A DNA stretch of 64,000 bases from JAWVFM01 sp038237625. GTDB lineage: Bacteria; Actinomycetota; Thermoleophilia; Solirubrobacterales; 70-9. The notes under the pieces are model-generated. The model did not search any database. It saw only the letters and a list, made by a program, of their open reading frames with translations, and was not told where the DNA came from. Each line of letters starts with the position of its first letter. The stretch's first letter is position 1. The translations under genes were made by a program, and so were the position numbers. Below, in pieces: positions 56,092 through 63,978 of this stretch. The stretch is from positions 1-64,000 of the forward strand of contig JBBRYM010000012.1 of the NCBI GenBank assembly GCA_038237625.1, read 5' to 3'.

Positions 56092-56352
56092 ATGGCCAAC
56101 ATGCAGGTAACCGACCGCAACCAGTTCGAGCGCATCGACTTGAGCATCCCGAGCACGGGCGTCCAGTTGCGCTCCGGCCGCGGCATGGCCATCTACGCGG
56201 TCATCTCGACCCTGATCCTCGGCGCCGGCGTCTACTACGCCGCCCAGGAGATCGACGGCTGGGCCAGCGCGATCGTGCTCGGCGTGATCATCCTGAACCT
56301 GGTGGGCCTGATGATCGCGGTCCGCCCGAACCGCAGCAGCCCCCAGGGCTAG
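56092..56352 (+). CDS. Small membrane protein (86 aa)
   Basis: An 86-residue protein, ATG 56092 with a GAGGAG ribosome site 8 bases upstream. The frame extends far upstream but only this part carries a ribosome site and normal composition. Two membrane helices, about 32-50 and 57-76, are separated by QEIDGWAS. The N-terminal 30 residues (DRNQFERIDLSIPSTGVQLR) would face the cytoplasm. Not recognised. It is divergent from the PadR gene and convergent with the acyl-CoA dehydrogenase gene. Confidence 0.75.
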   Translation: MANMQVTDRNQFERIDLSIPSTGVQLRSGRGMAIYAVISTLILGAGVYYAAQEIDGWASAIVLGVIILNLVGLMIAVRPNRSSPQG

Positions 56353-56399
56353 GTCAAGGCCGCCAGCGGGCGCGCCGCTCACTTCAGGGGCGAAGCGTC

Positions 56400-56483
56400 G
56401 GGCGTTCGGTTGGCGGACCTTCGCAGCATGGATGCGAGAGGGGTGCGATGCAGGACGCGGAGCTGTCCGCCAAACGAATGCCC
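56400..56483. repeat. 19-bp imperfect inverted repeat flanking 46 bases
   Basis: GGGCGTTCGGTTGGCGGAC (56400-56418) matches the reverse complement of GTCCGCCAAACGAATGCCC (56465-56483) at 17 of 19 positions, in the 164-base gap between convergent genes. The interior contains GCATGGATGC. It could be a long terminator stem or a small non-autonomous element. No integron-type core sites were recognised. Confidence 0.5.
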
Positions 56484-56516
56484 GGCGGCTCGCCCCGGCA
56501 GGGTTGGCGCGGTGAG

Positions 56517-57743
56517 CTAGGCGACCGCCGCTGCCTGCTCCGACTGCTGCTTGGCGACCTCGGTCTCCTGCGGCGTCTGCTCGGGAAGCGGCTCGTCCAC
56601 GTTGCGACCGAGCAGCACCTCCTTGGCGATGACGAGCCGCTGGATCTGCGACGTGCCCTCGTAGAGCTGCATGATCTTCGCGTCGCGCATGAGCTTTTCC
56701 ACCGGGTAATCCTTGATGAACCCATAGCCGCCGTAGACCTGGACGGCGTCGACGGTCACCTCCATCGCGCTGTCGGCCGAGAAGCGCTTCGCGTGGGAGG
56801 ACGCGAGCGTGTTGCGCTTGCCCTGGTCGAGCAGCACGGCCGACTGCCAGGTGAGCAAGCGGGCCGCCTCGACCTTGGTCGCCATGTCGGCGATCATGAA
56901 CGCGACCGCCTGGTGCATGGCGATCGGCACGCCGAACTGGACGCGCTCCTTCGAGTACTCGGCGGCGAACTCGAACGCGGCGCGGGCGATCCCGACGCCC
57001 AGCGCGGCGACGCCGGGGCGGGTGCGGTCGAGCGTCATCATCGCGAGCTTGAAGCCCTTGTTCTCCTCGCCGAGGAGGTTCTCGGCGAGGACCTCGGTCT
57101 CGTTGAACGTGATGGTCGCGGTGTTCGAGGCCCGCTGGCCCATCTTGTCTTCCTTCTTGTCGACGATCACCGTGTCGTCCTTGGGAACGACGAAGGCGCT
57201 GATGCCGCGGTGGCCGGCCTCCCTGTCTGTCTTCGCGTAGACGGTGAACCAGTCGGCATAGCCGCCGTTGGTGATGAAGCACTTGGAGCCGTTGATGACG
57301 TACTTGTCGCCCTTCTTGACGGCCGTCGTCTTCATCCCTGACACGTCGGAGCCGGCATCCGGCTCGGTGAGGCAGAACGAAGCCAGCTTGACCTCCTCGG
57401 TGAGCATTCCGAGGTACTGCTTTTTGATCTCCTCGGAGCCACCGAGCATGACCGGCGCCGACGCGAGGCCGTTGGCTGTCAGGCTCGTGCCGATCCCGGA
57501 GCAGCCCCAGCCGAGCTCCTCTTCGATGACGCAGCCCGAGAGGTAGTCCAGGCCGGGCCCGCCGTAGGCCTCGGGCGTGTGCGTGTTCATGAGGCCGACT
57601 TCCCAGGCCTTGTCGATGATGTCCTGGGGCCAGGTTCCCTCGCGGTCGTACTCCCAGGCGACCTTGCGGATCTCCTTCTCGGCGAAGCTGTGTGCGAGCT
57701 CGCGCAGGTCCTTCTGCTCGTCGGTCAGGGTGAAATCGACCAC
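56517..57743 (-). CDS. Acyl-CoA dehydrogenase
   Basis: A 408-residue FAD-dependent enzyme catalysing the first step of beta-oxidation. Signatures: CLTEPDAGSDVSGMKTTA, the FITNGGYADWFTVYAKT loop, RVQFGVPIAMHQAVAFMIAD, QVYGGYGFIKDYPVEKLMRD and the catalytic Glu in QLYEGTSQIQRL near 375. The C-terminus (about 385-408) is Gln/Ala-rich. GTG 57743 is preceded by AAGGAG. A 18-bp palindrome 50-67 bases upstream suggests TetR/FadR-type control. Chain length is not predictable. Confidence 0.93.
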   Translation of the reverse strand: MVDFTLTDEQKDLRELAHSFAEKEIRKVAWEYDREGTWPQDIIDKAWEVGLMNTHTPEAYGGPGLDYLSGCVIEEELGWGCSGIGTSLTANGLASAPVMLGGSEEIKKQYLGMLTEEVKLASFCLTEPDAGSDVSGMKTTAVKKGDKYVINGSKCFITNGGYADWFTVYAKTDREAGHRGISAFVVPKDDTVIVDKKEDKMGQRASNTATITFNETEVLAENLLGEENKGFKLAMMTLDRTRPGVAALGVGIARAAFEFAAEYSKERVQFGVPIAMHQAVAFMIADMATKVEAARLLTWQSAVLLDQGKRNTLASSHAKRFSADSAMEVTVDAVQVYGGYGFIKDYPVEKLMRDAKIMQLYEGTSQIQRLVIAKEVLLGRNVDEPLPEQTPQETEVAKQQSEQAAAVA

Positions 57744-57792
57744 GGGTAGGCGCTCCTTGTTCGAAAGTCTTCTTGGAAGTCGAGAAAAACCG

Positions 57793-57810
57793 ATTGACTA
57801 GTCAGTCAAT
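57793..57810. promoter_or_regulatory. TetR-like operator upstream of the acyl-CoA dehydrogenase gene
   Basis: ATTGACT-AGTC-AGTCAAT is a perfect inverted repeat with 7-base arms; its core TGACTAGTCA is itself palindromic. It lies 50-67 bases upstream of the acyl-CoA dehydrogenase start and 61-78 bases upstream of the divergent gene at 57871. AT-rich relative to its surroundings. Size and symmetry fit a TetR-family fatty-acid repressor; no such regulator gene is in the window. Confidence 0.6.
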
Positions 57811-57870
57811 ACCCGAAAAGGATAGCGGAGCGTCGGTGATCGGGAGCCGGGTCGCGGGTACCCTTGAACC

Positions 57871-58326
57871 GTGCCCCTGGCGGTTTCCAACGGCGACGTG
57901 ATCCTGATCATCGTTGCCACGGCGATCCCGCTGGGACTGCTGAGCTTTGTGCTCGGGGCCCGTAACGTCTTCGACCAGATCGGCAAGGGCGCATTTAGCA
58001 TGGATCACGACCCTGTCGCGTCCTCCGGCGGCGGCATCGCCCCGGCCTCCCCGGCTACGCGCGAGGCAGAGATCCGCCAGATGCTGGAGGCCAAGGCCTA
58101 CCGGCAGAGCGCCCGCGGCCAGGCTCCTCTCGACGTCGACGCCGAGCTCAAGCGCCTGCTCGAAGCCCCGGGACCAGGCGTGCATTTCGATGCTGGCCTG
58201 CGGAACGAGGTTCGCGATCTCGTGGTTGCCCGCAACCATCGCCGAATCCGTCGTGGCGAGGAGCCCCTGGACGTCGACGCGGAGGTCGAGCGCCAGCTGC
58301 GCGACCTGGAGAATCTGGGTCAGTGA
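57871..58326 (+). CDS. Membrane-anchored protein with duplicated PLDVDAE motif
   Basis: A 151-residue protein not recognised. One N-terminal membrane helix (about 9-30) is followed by a Ser/Gly/Pro-rich linker. Two copies of a helical unit of about 35 residues follow: about 64-98 (EIRQMLEAKAYRQ, ARGQAPLDVDAELKRLL) and about 111-145 (EVRDLVVARNHRR, RRGEEPLDVDAEVERQL). The unit resembles a SHOCT-like short helical hairpin. Cytoplasmic repeats on a membrane anchor suggest a scaffold or interaction role (inference). It starts a run of three plus-strand genes. Confidence 0.75.
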   Translation: MPLAVSNGDVILIIVATAIPLGLLSFVLGARNVFDQIGKGAFSMDHDPVASSGGGIAPASPATREAEIRQMLEAKAYRQSARGQAPLDVDAELKRLLEAPGPGVHFDAGLRNEVRDLVVARNHRRIRRGEEPLDVDAEVERQLRDLENLGQ

Positions 58327-58356
58327 CCCGTGCGCCGCGCTCTATAGGATCAGGGC

Positions 58357-58719
58357 ATGAGCGCCGAGCCCGATAGCCACCTCGTCGAGCTCGACGAACT
58401 CCTGGTCCGCCCGGGTACGTATTTCAACCCGCAGACCGAGGTCGTCGTCATCGTCGACGACTCCCCCTCGATCGACCGGGAGATCTTCAACATGGAGGCC
58501 TACGAGGGGGCCAACTGGGTGCGGATCTCCGAAGAGGTTCCCGTTGACGAGAACGCTCTCGACCTGACCCTCGAGACCTTCCAGACCCGCTACCACCCCG
58601 GCGCCGCCGATTCGGTCTCTGAGACCGCGCTCGAGCAGGGCGACGAGGAGTACGACGAGGGCGAAGACGGTCAGGATCCCGGCCGCGAGGATCTCGAGCC
58701 CGACCCGGGCGACCAGTGA
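58357..58719 (+). CDS. Hypothetical acidic protein
   Basis: A 120-residue, strongly acidic protein of unknown function. Residues about 1-80 look folded (LVELDELLVRPGTYFNPQTE, VVVIVDDSPSIDREIFNMEA). The last 40 are a disordered Glu/Asp/Gly tail (EQGDEEYDEGEDGQDPG). No membrane helix or signal peptide. ATG 58357, 30 bases after the duplicated-motif protein gene. Its stop overlaps the GTG of the cupin gene, so the two are translationally coupled. Confidence 0.72.
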   Translation: MSAEPDSHLVELDELLVRPGTYFNPQTEVVVIVDDSPSIDREIFNMEAYEGANWVRISEEVPVDENALDLTLETFQTRYHPGAADSVSETALEQGDEEYDEGEDGQDPGREDLEPDPGDQ

Positions 58720-59114
58720 GCGACTACACCGTCACCGGCCGCGAGGACGCCATTGACTTCATGGCCGAGTGGCCCGGATATGGCGAGATGCGCCACTACA
58801 CCCAGGCCCTTGGCAACGAGCAGGTGTCGTTCAGCTGGCGCTCGATGCCTCCGGGAACCGGCGGCCGGGGCTCCTACGGCCACCGCCATCCGAGCCAGGA
58901 GGAGATCTATTTCGTCATCTCCGGCACGGTGACGTTCAAGATCGATGAGGACGTCTTCGAGGCAGCCCCGCAGACCGCCGTTCGCATCGGCGGCGACGCC
59001 TACCGCTCGATCCACAACGACACGGACTCCGAGGCGGAGCTCCTGCTGTTCTCGACGCTCGACGAGGGTGCTCAGGAGAGCACCGAGCGCGTCGACGACT
59101 TCTGGCCCGAGTAA
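58716..59114 (+). CDS. Cupin-domain protein
   Basis: A 132-residue single-domain cupin. Motif 1 is YGHRHPSQEEIYFVISGTVTF (His, His, Glu metal ligands) and motif 2 runs through AVRIGGDAYRSIHNDTDSEA with the second His. Such small cupins include isomerases, dioxygenases and sugar-binding proteins; the substrate is unknown. The GTG start overlaps the preceding stop by four bases. Its TAA is only six bases from the convergent deaminase gene. Confidence 0.85.
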   Translation: MSDYTVTGREDAIDFMAEWPGYGEMRHYTQALGNEQVSFSWRSMPPGTGGRGSYGHRHPSQEEIYFVISGTVTFKIDEDVFEAAPQTAVRIGGDAYRSIHNDTDSEAELLLFSTLDEGAQESTERVDDFWPE

Positions 59115-59120
59115 TCCTCG

Positions 59121-60377
59121 CTAGCGCAAGCCCAGGCGGTCGGCGCGCTCGCGGGCCCGAGCGACCACCTCGTCCGCGCCGTCCACGACACCGCCAGTCA
59201 TAAGCACTCGGCCGGCGACGACCGTCGAGTCGACCACCGCTCCCGAGGCTGCGTAGACCAGGCCTGCGTCGAGGGAGCCGAGGCTGAGCTCGGGGGAATC
59301 GCGTCGCACGAGGATGAAATCAGCGGCCGCGCCGGGGACGAGCTCGCCCCCTCCAAGAAGCTTCGACATCCCGCCAGTGGCAAGGCGCAGCGTGTCTCCA
59401 GCGGTGACCGCCGCGGGGTCCCGGGCCGCGTGCTTTTGCAGGAGGGCGAACGCTTTTGCGTCGGCCAGCAGGTCGAGGGAGTTGTTCGAGCCGGGCCCGT
59501 CGGTCCCGAGTCCCATCTCCACCCCGCGCTGGCGTGCCGCCAGGTAGGGGAAGATCCCGCCCACGGCCAGCTTCATGTTCGCGACGGGGTTCGTGACGAC
59601 GGTGGCGCCGCGCTCGGCGATCAAATCGAGCTCTTCCTCGTCGAGCCAGACGCCGTGAGCCAGCACTGTCTGGCGGCCGAGCAAGCCCACTGAGTCGAGG
59701 TGGACGGCGGGGCGAACGCCGTAGGCCACCACGCAGTCTGTGACCTCCTGCTCGGTCTCGGACAGATGGATCTGGACAGGAACGCCGAGCTCGGCTGCCC
59801 TCTCCCCCACCCAACGCAGCGATCGCGGTGAGACGCTGTAGATCGCATGCGGCGCAAACCCGGCGCGCGCGAGCATGCCGCCGGCGGCCGCGATCTCGGC
59901 GAGGCTACGGTCGGCGTCGGCGCAGGCTCGCTCGGACTTGCCCTCGTCGGAGTCGTCGATCAGCGGAGCGGCGGTCACGGCGCGTATGCCGGCGTCCTCG
60001 ACCGCCCGGGCGGCGGCATGGGCGTGCCAGTACATGTCCCAGAAGCAGGTAGTGCCGGTGCGAATCATCTCGACGCAGGCGAGCCGAGTGCCCCAGTAGA
60101 CGTCCTCGTCGTCCATGCGCTTCTCGACCGGCCAGATGTGGTCCTCGAGCCACTCCAGCAGCGGGAGGTCGTCGGCGTAGCCGCGAAAGAGGGTCATCCC
60201 GGCGTGCGTATGCGCGTTGACGAGCCCGGGCACGAGCGCCAGTCCCGCAGCGTCGACAACCTCATCCCCCGCCTGGGGCTCGAGGTCCGCGCCCATTGCC
60301 GCGATCAGGCCGTCTTCGCAGCGAACCCCCACCGAACGACCCTCGAGGGTCGCGCCGGTGACCGTGAGTCCGCTCAC
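59121..60377 (-). CDS. mtaD: 5-methylthioadenosine/S-adenosylhomocysteine deaminase-like amidohydrolase
   Basis: A 418-residue amidohydrolase of the TrzN/ATZ-SAH-MTA deaminase group. Metal ligands: HTHAGMTLFRGYADDLPL near 56, IHLSETEQE (His), LAHGVWLDEEELDL (His) and GTDGPGSNNSLDLL (Asp). The motif pattern is the classical MtaD one. The enzyme deaminates methylthioadenosine, S-adenosylhomocysteine or adenosine to the inosine forms. The neighbouring phosphorylase gene (33 bases upstream) acts on the same or the deaminated nucleoside, so the two form a methylthio-salvage or adenosine-recycling pair. Confidence 0.88.
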   Translation of the reverse strand: MSGLTVTGATLEGRSVGVRCEDGLIAAMGADLEPQAGDEVVDAAGLALVPGLVNAHTHAGMTLFRGYADDLPLLEWLEDHIWPVEKRMDDEDVYWGTRLACVEMIRTGTTCFWDMYWHAHAAARAVEDAGIRAVTAAPLIDDSDEGKSERACADADRSLAEIAAAGGMLARAGFAPHAIYSVSPRSLRWVGERAAELGVPVQIHLSETEQEVTDCVVAYGVRPAVHLDSVGLLGRQTVLAHGVWLDEEELDLIAERGATVVTNPVANMKLAVGGIFPYLAARQRGVEMGLGTDGPGSNNSLDLLADAKAFALLQKHAARDPAAVTAGDTLRLATGGMSKLLGGGELVPGAAADFILVRRDSPELSLGSLDAGLVYAASGAVVDSTVVAGRVLMTGGVVDGADEVVARARERADRLGLR

Positions 60378-60410
60378 ACGCTGATTATCGCGCCACGCAG
60401 GCGCCGGCGG

Positions 60411-61205
60411 CTAGCCGATCGGCTCGCTGGGCGCGTGCTCGCGGTGGAACTTGGGCAGGTGCTCGGCGGTGTCGAGCACCCGATCCTCGGCCGAGACCTC
60501 CTCGGCGAGGCGCGGCACGACGGCGCGCAACTCCGAGCCCAAGAGCTCCTCGTTCGCCGCACGCCCGGCCTCGAGGCGCTCGATTGTGAGCCCCTTGTCG
60601 GCGATGCCGTTGGCGAGGTTGTCGACCATGCAGACCGCGGCGTAGCGCATGTGCAGCTCGCAGGCCACGGTGCACTCCGAACCAAGGGTCATCCCGACGA
60701 GGTCAGCCGCCCGTGAGATCAGCGAGATCTCGGCCTTGGTCTCGAGGCGCGGCCCGGCCGACTGCCAGTAGACGCCGCCGTCGCGAAGCTCTGCGTTTCC
60801 CCACTCCTTCCAGCTGCGGCGCACGTGGCGGCGCCAGCGATCGTCGAACGCCGCGACGATGTGCGCCCGTTCGCCCCCGAAGATCGTGGGACTGGGGCCG
60901 AAGGCGATGAAGTCGTCCGGGCAAACGAGCGTCCCCACCCCGATCTCGGGCCGGAGGGAGCCCACCGACCCGATGGCGAGGACCCGGCTGCAACCGAGCT
61001 CGCGGAGGGCACGAAGGTGGGCGCCATGGTCGATTCGGTGCGGCAGCACATAGTCGCTGGTGCCGTGGCGAGAGAGGACCACATAGCGCTCGAACTCGAT
61101 GGCGGCGACTCGCTGATCGCCCACGGGGACGTCCACCCGCTCGCCCCCCTGCGCGATGTCCAACCCGAGGAGGTACCGACCGCCGAGAAGCGCAAGACGC
61201 GACAT
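60411..61205 (-). CDS. mtnP: S-methyl-5'-thioadenosine/-inosine phosphorylase
   Basis: A 264-residue purine nucleoside phosphorylase of the MTAP type. Key regions: VVLSRHGTSDYVLPHRIDH (phosphate-binding), IGSVGSLRPEIGVGTLVCPDDF, GPRLETKAEISLISRAADLVGMT (substrate Met and Glu) and MVDNLANGIAD. With the amidohydrolase downstream it may cleave methylthioinosine rather than methylthioadenosine, as in the deaminase route of some bacteria. ATG 61205. Cytosolic. Confidence 0.87.
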   Translation of the reverse strand: MSRLALLGGRYLLGLDIAQGGERVDVPVGDQRVAAIEFERYVVLSRHGTSDYVLPHRIDHGAHLRALRELGCSRVLAIGSVGSLRPEIGVGTLVCPDDFIAFGPSPTIFGGERAHIVAAFDDRWRRHVRRSWKEWGNAELRDGGVYWQSAGPRLETKAEISLISRAADLVGMTLGSECTVACELHMRYAAVCMVDNLANGIADKGLTIERLEAGRAANEELLGSELRAVVPRLAEEVSAEDRVLDTAEHLPKFHREHAPSEPIG

Positions 61206-61264
61206 CGAGTTGAGGATACGCCGCTCATCTCAAGCGCATCTCAAGATTGGCGTGCGCTCGGCTT

Positions 61265-62092
61265 CTAGCGGTCGGCCAGTGCGCCAGCCCACAGAGTCAG
61301 GGCCACGCACGCGGCCGCGGCGAACGCCAAGAACGCGAGAGCGCTCGTGTGACCGGAGGCGAAGGCGGCCAGGTCGGTGGCGCGAGCGAGGCCAACGCCC
61401 ATGCCCGCGCCGGCGATCACGGTCAAGATCCGTCGTGACGGCAGATACCCGGCGAGGGCCTCGATCGAAGTCGCTTCCGTGTCCCGCCCCGCCAGCGCGC
61501 GCGAAGCCGCGACGGCGCCGAAGGCGAACCCGGCGGCGACGAGGAGCCCGCCCAGGACGTCGCTTGGGTAGTGCCAACCGAGGACGAGAATCGCGACGAC
61601 GACCGACATGGCGTAGGCGCAGCCTGCGATTCCGACGAGGGGGCGCCAGCGGTGCTTCGCGACCATTACGGCGGCGAGCGCCATTGACATGGCCGCCGTG
61701 GCGTGGCCGCTCGGAAAAGCTGCGTCGCCGAGCAGGTTGGCGAATTCGGGACGAGCGCGCGGGTGAGCAAGAGCGACTTTGAGTATCTGCGCGGTGACGT
61801 TGGCCCCGGCCACCGCGAAGGCCGCTACCGCGAGCTGGCGCCGGCGACCTGTCATCAGGCCAATAGCGGCAAGTCCCAGGAGAAACCCCCCAAGGGGCAG
61901 GGGGTCCGCGGTATGGGAAATGAACTCCAGGGTGGGCGTAGCGACGGGTCCGCGGAGCGATTCGAACCCATTGAGGGCCAGGACGTCAAAATGGGGAAAC
62001 GGCGCCACTGCGTAGGCCAGAAGGAGCAGAACAACAAATGCGGCCGCGCAGGCAAGGGCGGCGACAGCAGGCGCTTTCACGGCGGGGCGCAT
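61265..62092 (-). CDS. PAP2-family membrane phosphatase
   Basis: A 275-residue membrane protein with six or more helices and the type 2 phosphatidic acid phosphatase motifs: KVALAHPRARPEF (K-x6-RP), FPSGHATA (PSGH) and GWHYPSDVLGG (SR-x5-H-x3-D part). Substrates include phosphatidate and undecaprenyl diphosphate; the latter would serve cell-wall recycling. The frame continues upstream inside the carboxylase gene; ATG 62092 starts the first hydrophobic helix. Two C-terminal helices (about 215-270) extend beyond the core domain. Confidence 0.87.
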   Translation of the reverse strand: MRPAVKAPAVAALACAAAFVVLLLLAYAVAPFPHFDVLALNGFESLRGPVATPTLEFISHTADPLPLGGFLLGLAAIGLMTGRRRQLAVAAFAVAGANVTAQILKVALAHPRARPEFANLLGDAAFPSGHATAAMSMALAAVMVAKHRWRPLVGIAGCAYAMSVVVAILVLGWHYPSDVLGGLLVAAGFAFGAVAASRALAGRDTEATSIEALAGYLPSRRILTVIAGAGMGVGLARATDLAAFASGHTSALAFLAFAAAACVALTLWAGALADR

Positions 62093-62127
62093 GCCACAAA
62101 CGGTAGCGCCGGCGGCTAAAGGCCCTC

Positions 62128-63666
62128 TCAGACGGGCGTGATCGGACCGTGGCGCTCGGTGAAGTGACGGTCCTTGGACTCGGCCATCGCGAACCGCCGG
62201 ACCAGCTCGCCGCGGAGCTCGTCCGGCTCGATCACGGCGTCGACGGCGAGCTCCGACGCCAGGTGAAGGATGTCGATGTCGGCCGCGTATTCCTCCCGAC
62301 GCTGCGCGACGAACTCGGCGCGCTCCCGCTCGTCGGAGATCGCCTGCACCTGGTTGAAGAAAACCGCATTGATTGCGGCCTCGGGGCCCATGACGGCAAT
62401 CGACGCCGTGGGCAGGGCGATGCAGCAGTCCGGCTCGAACGCCGGGCCCGCCATGGCGTAGAGGCCTGCTCCGTACGCCTTGCGCACGATCACCGAGATC
62501 TTCGGGACGGTTGCCTCGGAGACGGCGGAGATCATCTTCGCCCCGTGGCGGATGATCCCGTGCCGCTCGACCTCGGTTCCGATCATGAAGCCGGGCACGT
62601 CGGCGAGGAACAGCAGCGGGACGTTGAAGGCGTTGCAGGTCCAGATGAAGCGCGCGGCCTTGTCCGCGGAGTCGACGAAGAGCACGCCGCCCTTGAACTT
62701 CGGCTGGTTGGCGACGATGCCGACCACCCGACCATCGAGGCGCGCGTAGCCGACGACAAGCTCCTTTGCCCATCGTGCATGGACCTCGAGGAACGAATCG
62801 CTGTCAGTGACCGCTGCGATCAGGTCGCGGATGTCGAATGCGGTCTTCTCGTCCTCCGGGACGACCTCTCCGACCGCCGGGCCCTCGACGGCCTCCGCCG
62901 GTGGCCCCTGGGGCGGAGGCTCGCGCCAATTGCCGGGCATGTACGAGAGGTAGTGGCGGGCCGTGTCGATGGCCTCCTCATCCGTCTCGGCGAGGAAGTG
63001 CCCGCAGCCGGACACGCCGGTGTGCATCTTCGCTCCACCCATCTCCTCGAGCGAGACCTTCTCGCCGATCACCATTTCGGCCATCCTGGGTGAGCCCAGG
63101 TACATCGAGGCATTGCCGTCGCGCATGATCACGACGTCGCAGAAAGCGGGGATGTAGGCGCCTCCCGCTGCCGACGGCCCGAAGAGGACGCAGATCTGCG
63201 GCACTCGGCCCGAGAGCTTCACCTCGTTGTAGAAGATCCTGCCCGCCCCGCGACGACCGGGGAACATCCGTACCTGGTCGGTGATGCGCGCGCCGGCGGA
63301 GTCCACCATGTAGATCAGCGGAACCTCCAGGACGAGCGCCCGCTCCTGGATGCGAAGGATCTTCTCCACGGTCTTCGGGCCCCACGAGCCTGCCTTGACG
63401 GTGGGATCGTTTGCCATCAGGGCCACGCGACGCCCCCCGACGAGTGCGAGGCCGGTCACGACGCCGTCGGCGCCCAAGCCTTCCTGCTCCCAGTTCGCGA
63501 GCAGGGCCTCCTCGGCGAACGAGCCGGGGTCGACGAGACGAGCGACACGATCGCGGACCGCAAGCTTTCCCTGCTGCTCGGTCTTCTCGTGATGGCGCTC
63601 CGGGCCGCCGGCGTATGCCGACGAAAGCGCGGCCTCCAAGCTGGAACCCCGACGGATGTCGCTCAC
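62128..63666 (-). CDS. Acyl-CoA carboxylase beta (carboxyltransferase) subunit
   Basis: A 512-residue carboxyltransferase of the AccD/PccB type that moves CO2 from biotin to acetyl-, propionyl- or longer acyl-CoA. The N-terminal half has DGVVTGLALVGGRRV, YMVDSAGARI and GPSAAGGAY; the C-terminal half has KFKGGVLFVDSADKAARFI, FLADVPGFMIGTE and RKAYGAGLYAM. No alpha/biotin subunit is in the window. GTG 63666 is used. It lies 12 bases after the small coiled-coil gene. Propionyl-CoA carboxylation would connect with odd-chain fatty-acid breakdown. Confidence 0.93.
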   Translation of the reverse strand: MSDIRRGSSLEAALSSAYAGGPERHHEKTEQQGKLAVRDRVARLVDPGSFAEEALLANWEQEGLGADGVVTGLALVGGRRVALMANDPTVKAGSWGPKTVEKILRIQERALVLEVPLIYMVDSAGARITDQVRMFPGRRGAGRIFYNEVKLSGRVPQICVLFGPSAAGGAYIPAFCDVVIMRDGNASMYLGSPRMAEMVIGEKVSLEEMGGAKMHTGVSGCGHFLAETDEEAIDTARHYLSYMPGNWREPPPQGPPAEAVEGPAVGEVVPEDEKTAFDIRDLIAAVTDSDSFLEVHARWAKELVVGYARLDGRVVGIVANQPKFKGGVLFVDSADKAARFIWTCNAFNVPLLFLADVPGFMIGTEVERHGIIRHGAKMISAVSEATVPKISVIVRKAYGAGLYAMAGPAFEPDCCIALPTASIAVMGPEAAINAVFFNQVQAISDERERAEFVAQRREEYAADIDILHLASELAVDAVIEPDELRGELVRRFAMAESKDRHFTERHGPITPV

Positions 63667-63678
63667 GGCGATGCGCCG

Positions 63679-63978
63679 TCAGCCGCGGGAATCGAAGCCC
63701 GGAGCACGGCGAACTGAGGTCTCTTCGTCATCCCCCTCGAAGTCCGGCGCTTCACGGCGTGGCCAAGGATCGGCGACCGGCTCGGCCTCGTCGGTCGTTT
63801 CATCTTCGACCTCGCTGCCCTCGTCGGCTATGTCACGAAGCTCAGCGGAGAGATCGCGGAGCCTGTTGGAAATCTGCGCTCTGCGGTCAACCAACCGCTC
63901 GATTGTGGCGTCGAGAACCCGGCGGCGCTCGAGGCTTTGCTCCAGCAGCTCTTCGGCGCGCGTCTCGGCTGCCCCCAT
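63679..63978 (-). CDS. Small coiled-coil protein preceding the carboxylase gene
   Basis: A 99-residue protein, complete in the window: ATG 63978 has GGAGGAGATC directly upstream. Residues about 5-50 form a charged coiled coil (ETRAEELLEQSLERRRVLDA, RRAQISNRLRDLSAELRDIA). The rest is a disordered Glu/Asp tail. Small proteins at this position in other actinobacteria include the epsilon subunit of acyl-CoA carboxylase, which is also short and helical; no sequence signature confirms this, so the role is only a suggestion. Confidence 0.68.
   Translation of the reverse strand: MGAAETRAEELLEQSLERRRVLDATIERLVDRRAQISNRLRDLSAELRDIADEGSEVEDETTDEAEPVADPWPRREAPDFEGDDEETSVRRAPGFDSRG

Noticed and set aside
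56400..56483. Integron attC site
   Set aside because: Imperfect inverted ends invite the idea, but the RYYYAAC/GTTRRRY core pair and an integrase are absent.
61265..62773. Single long frame joining the PAP2 phosphatase to sequence inside the carboxylase gene
   Set aside because: The upstream part overlaps the carboxylase gene in another phase and is Arg-rich. The PAP2 protein starts at its first helix, 62092.
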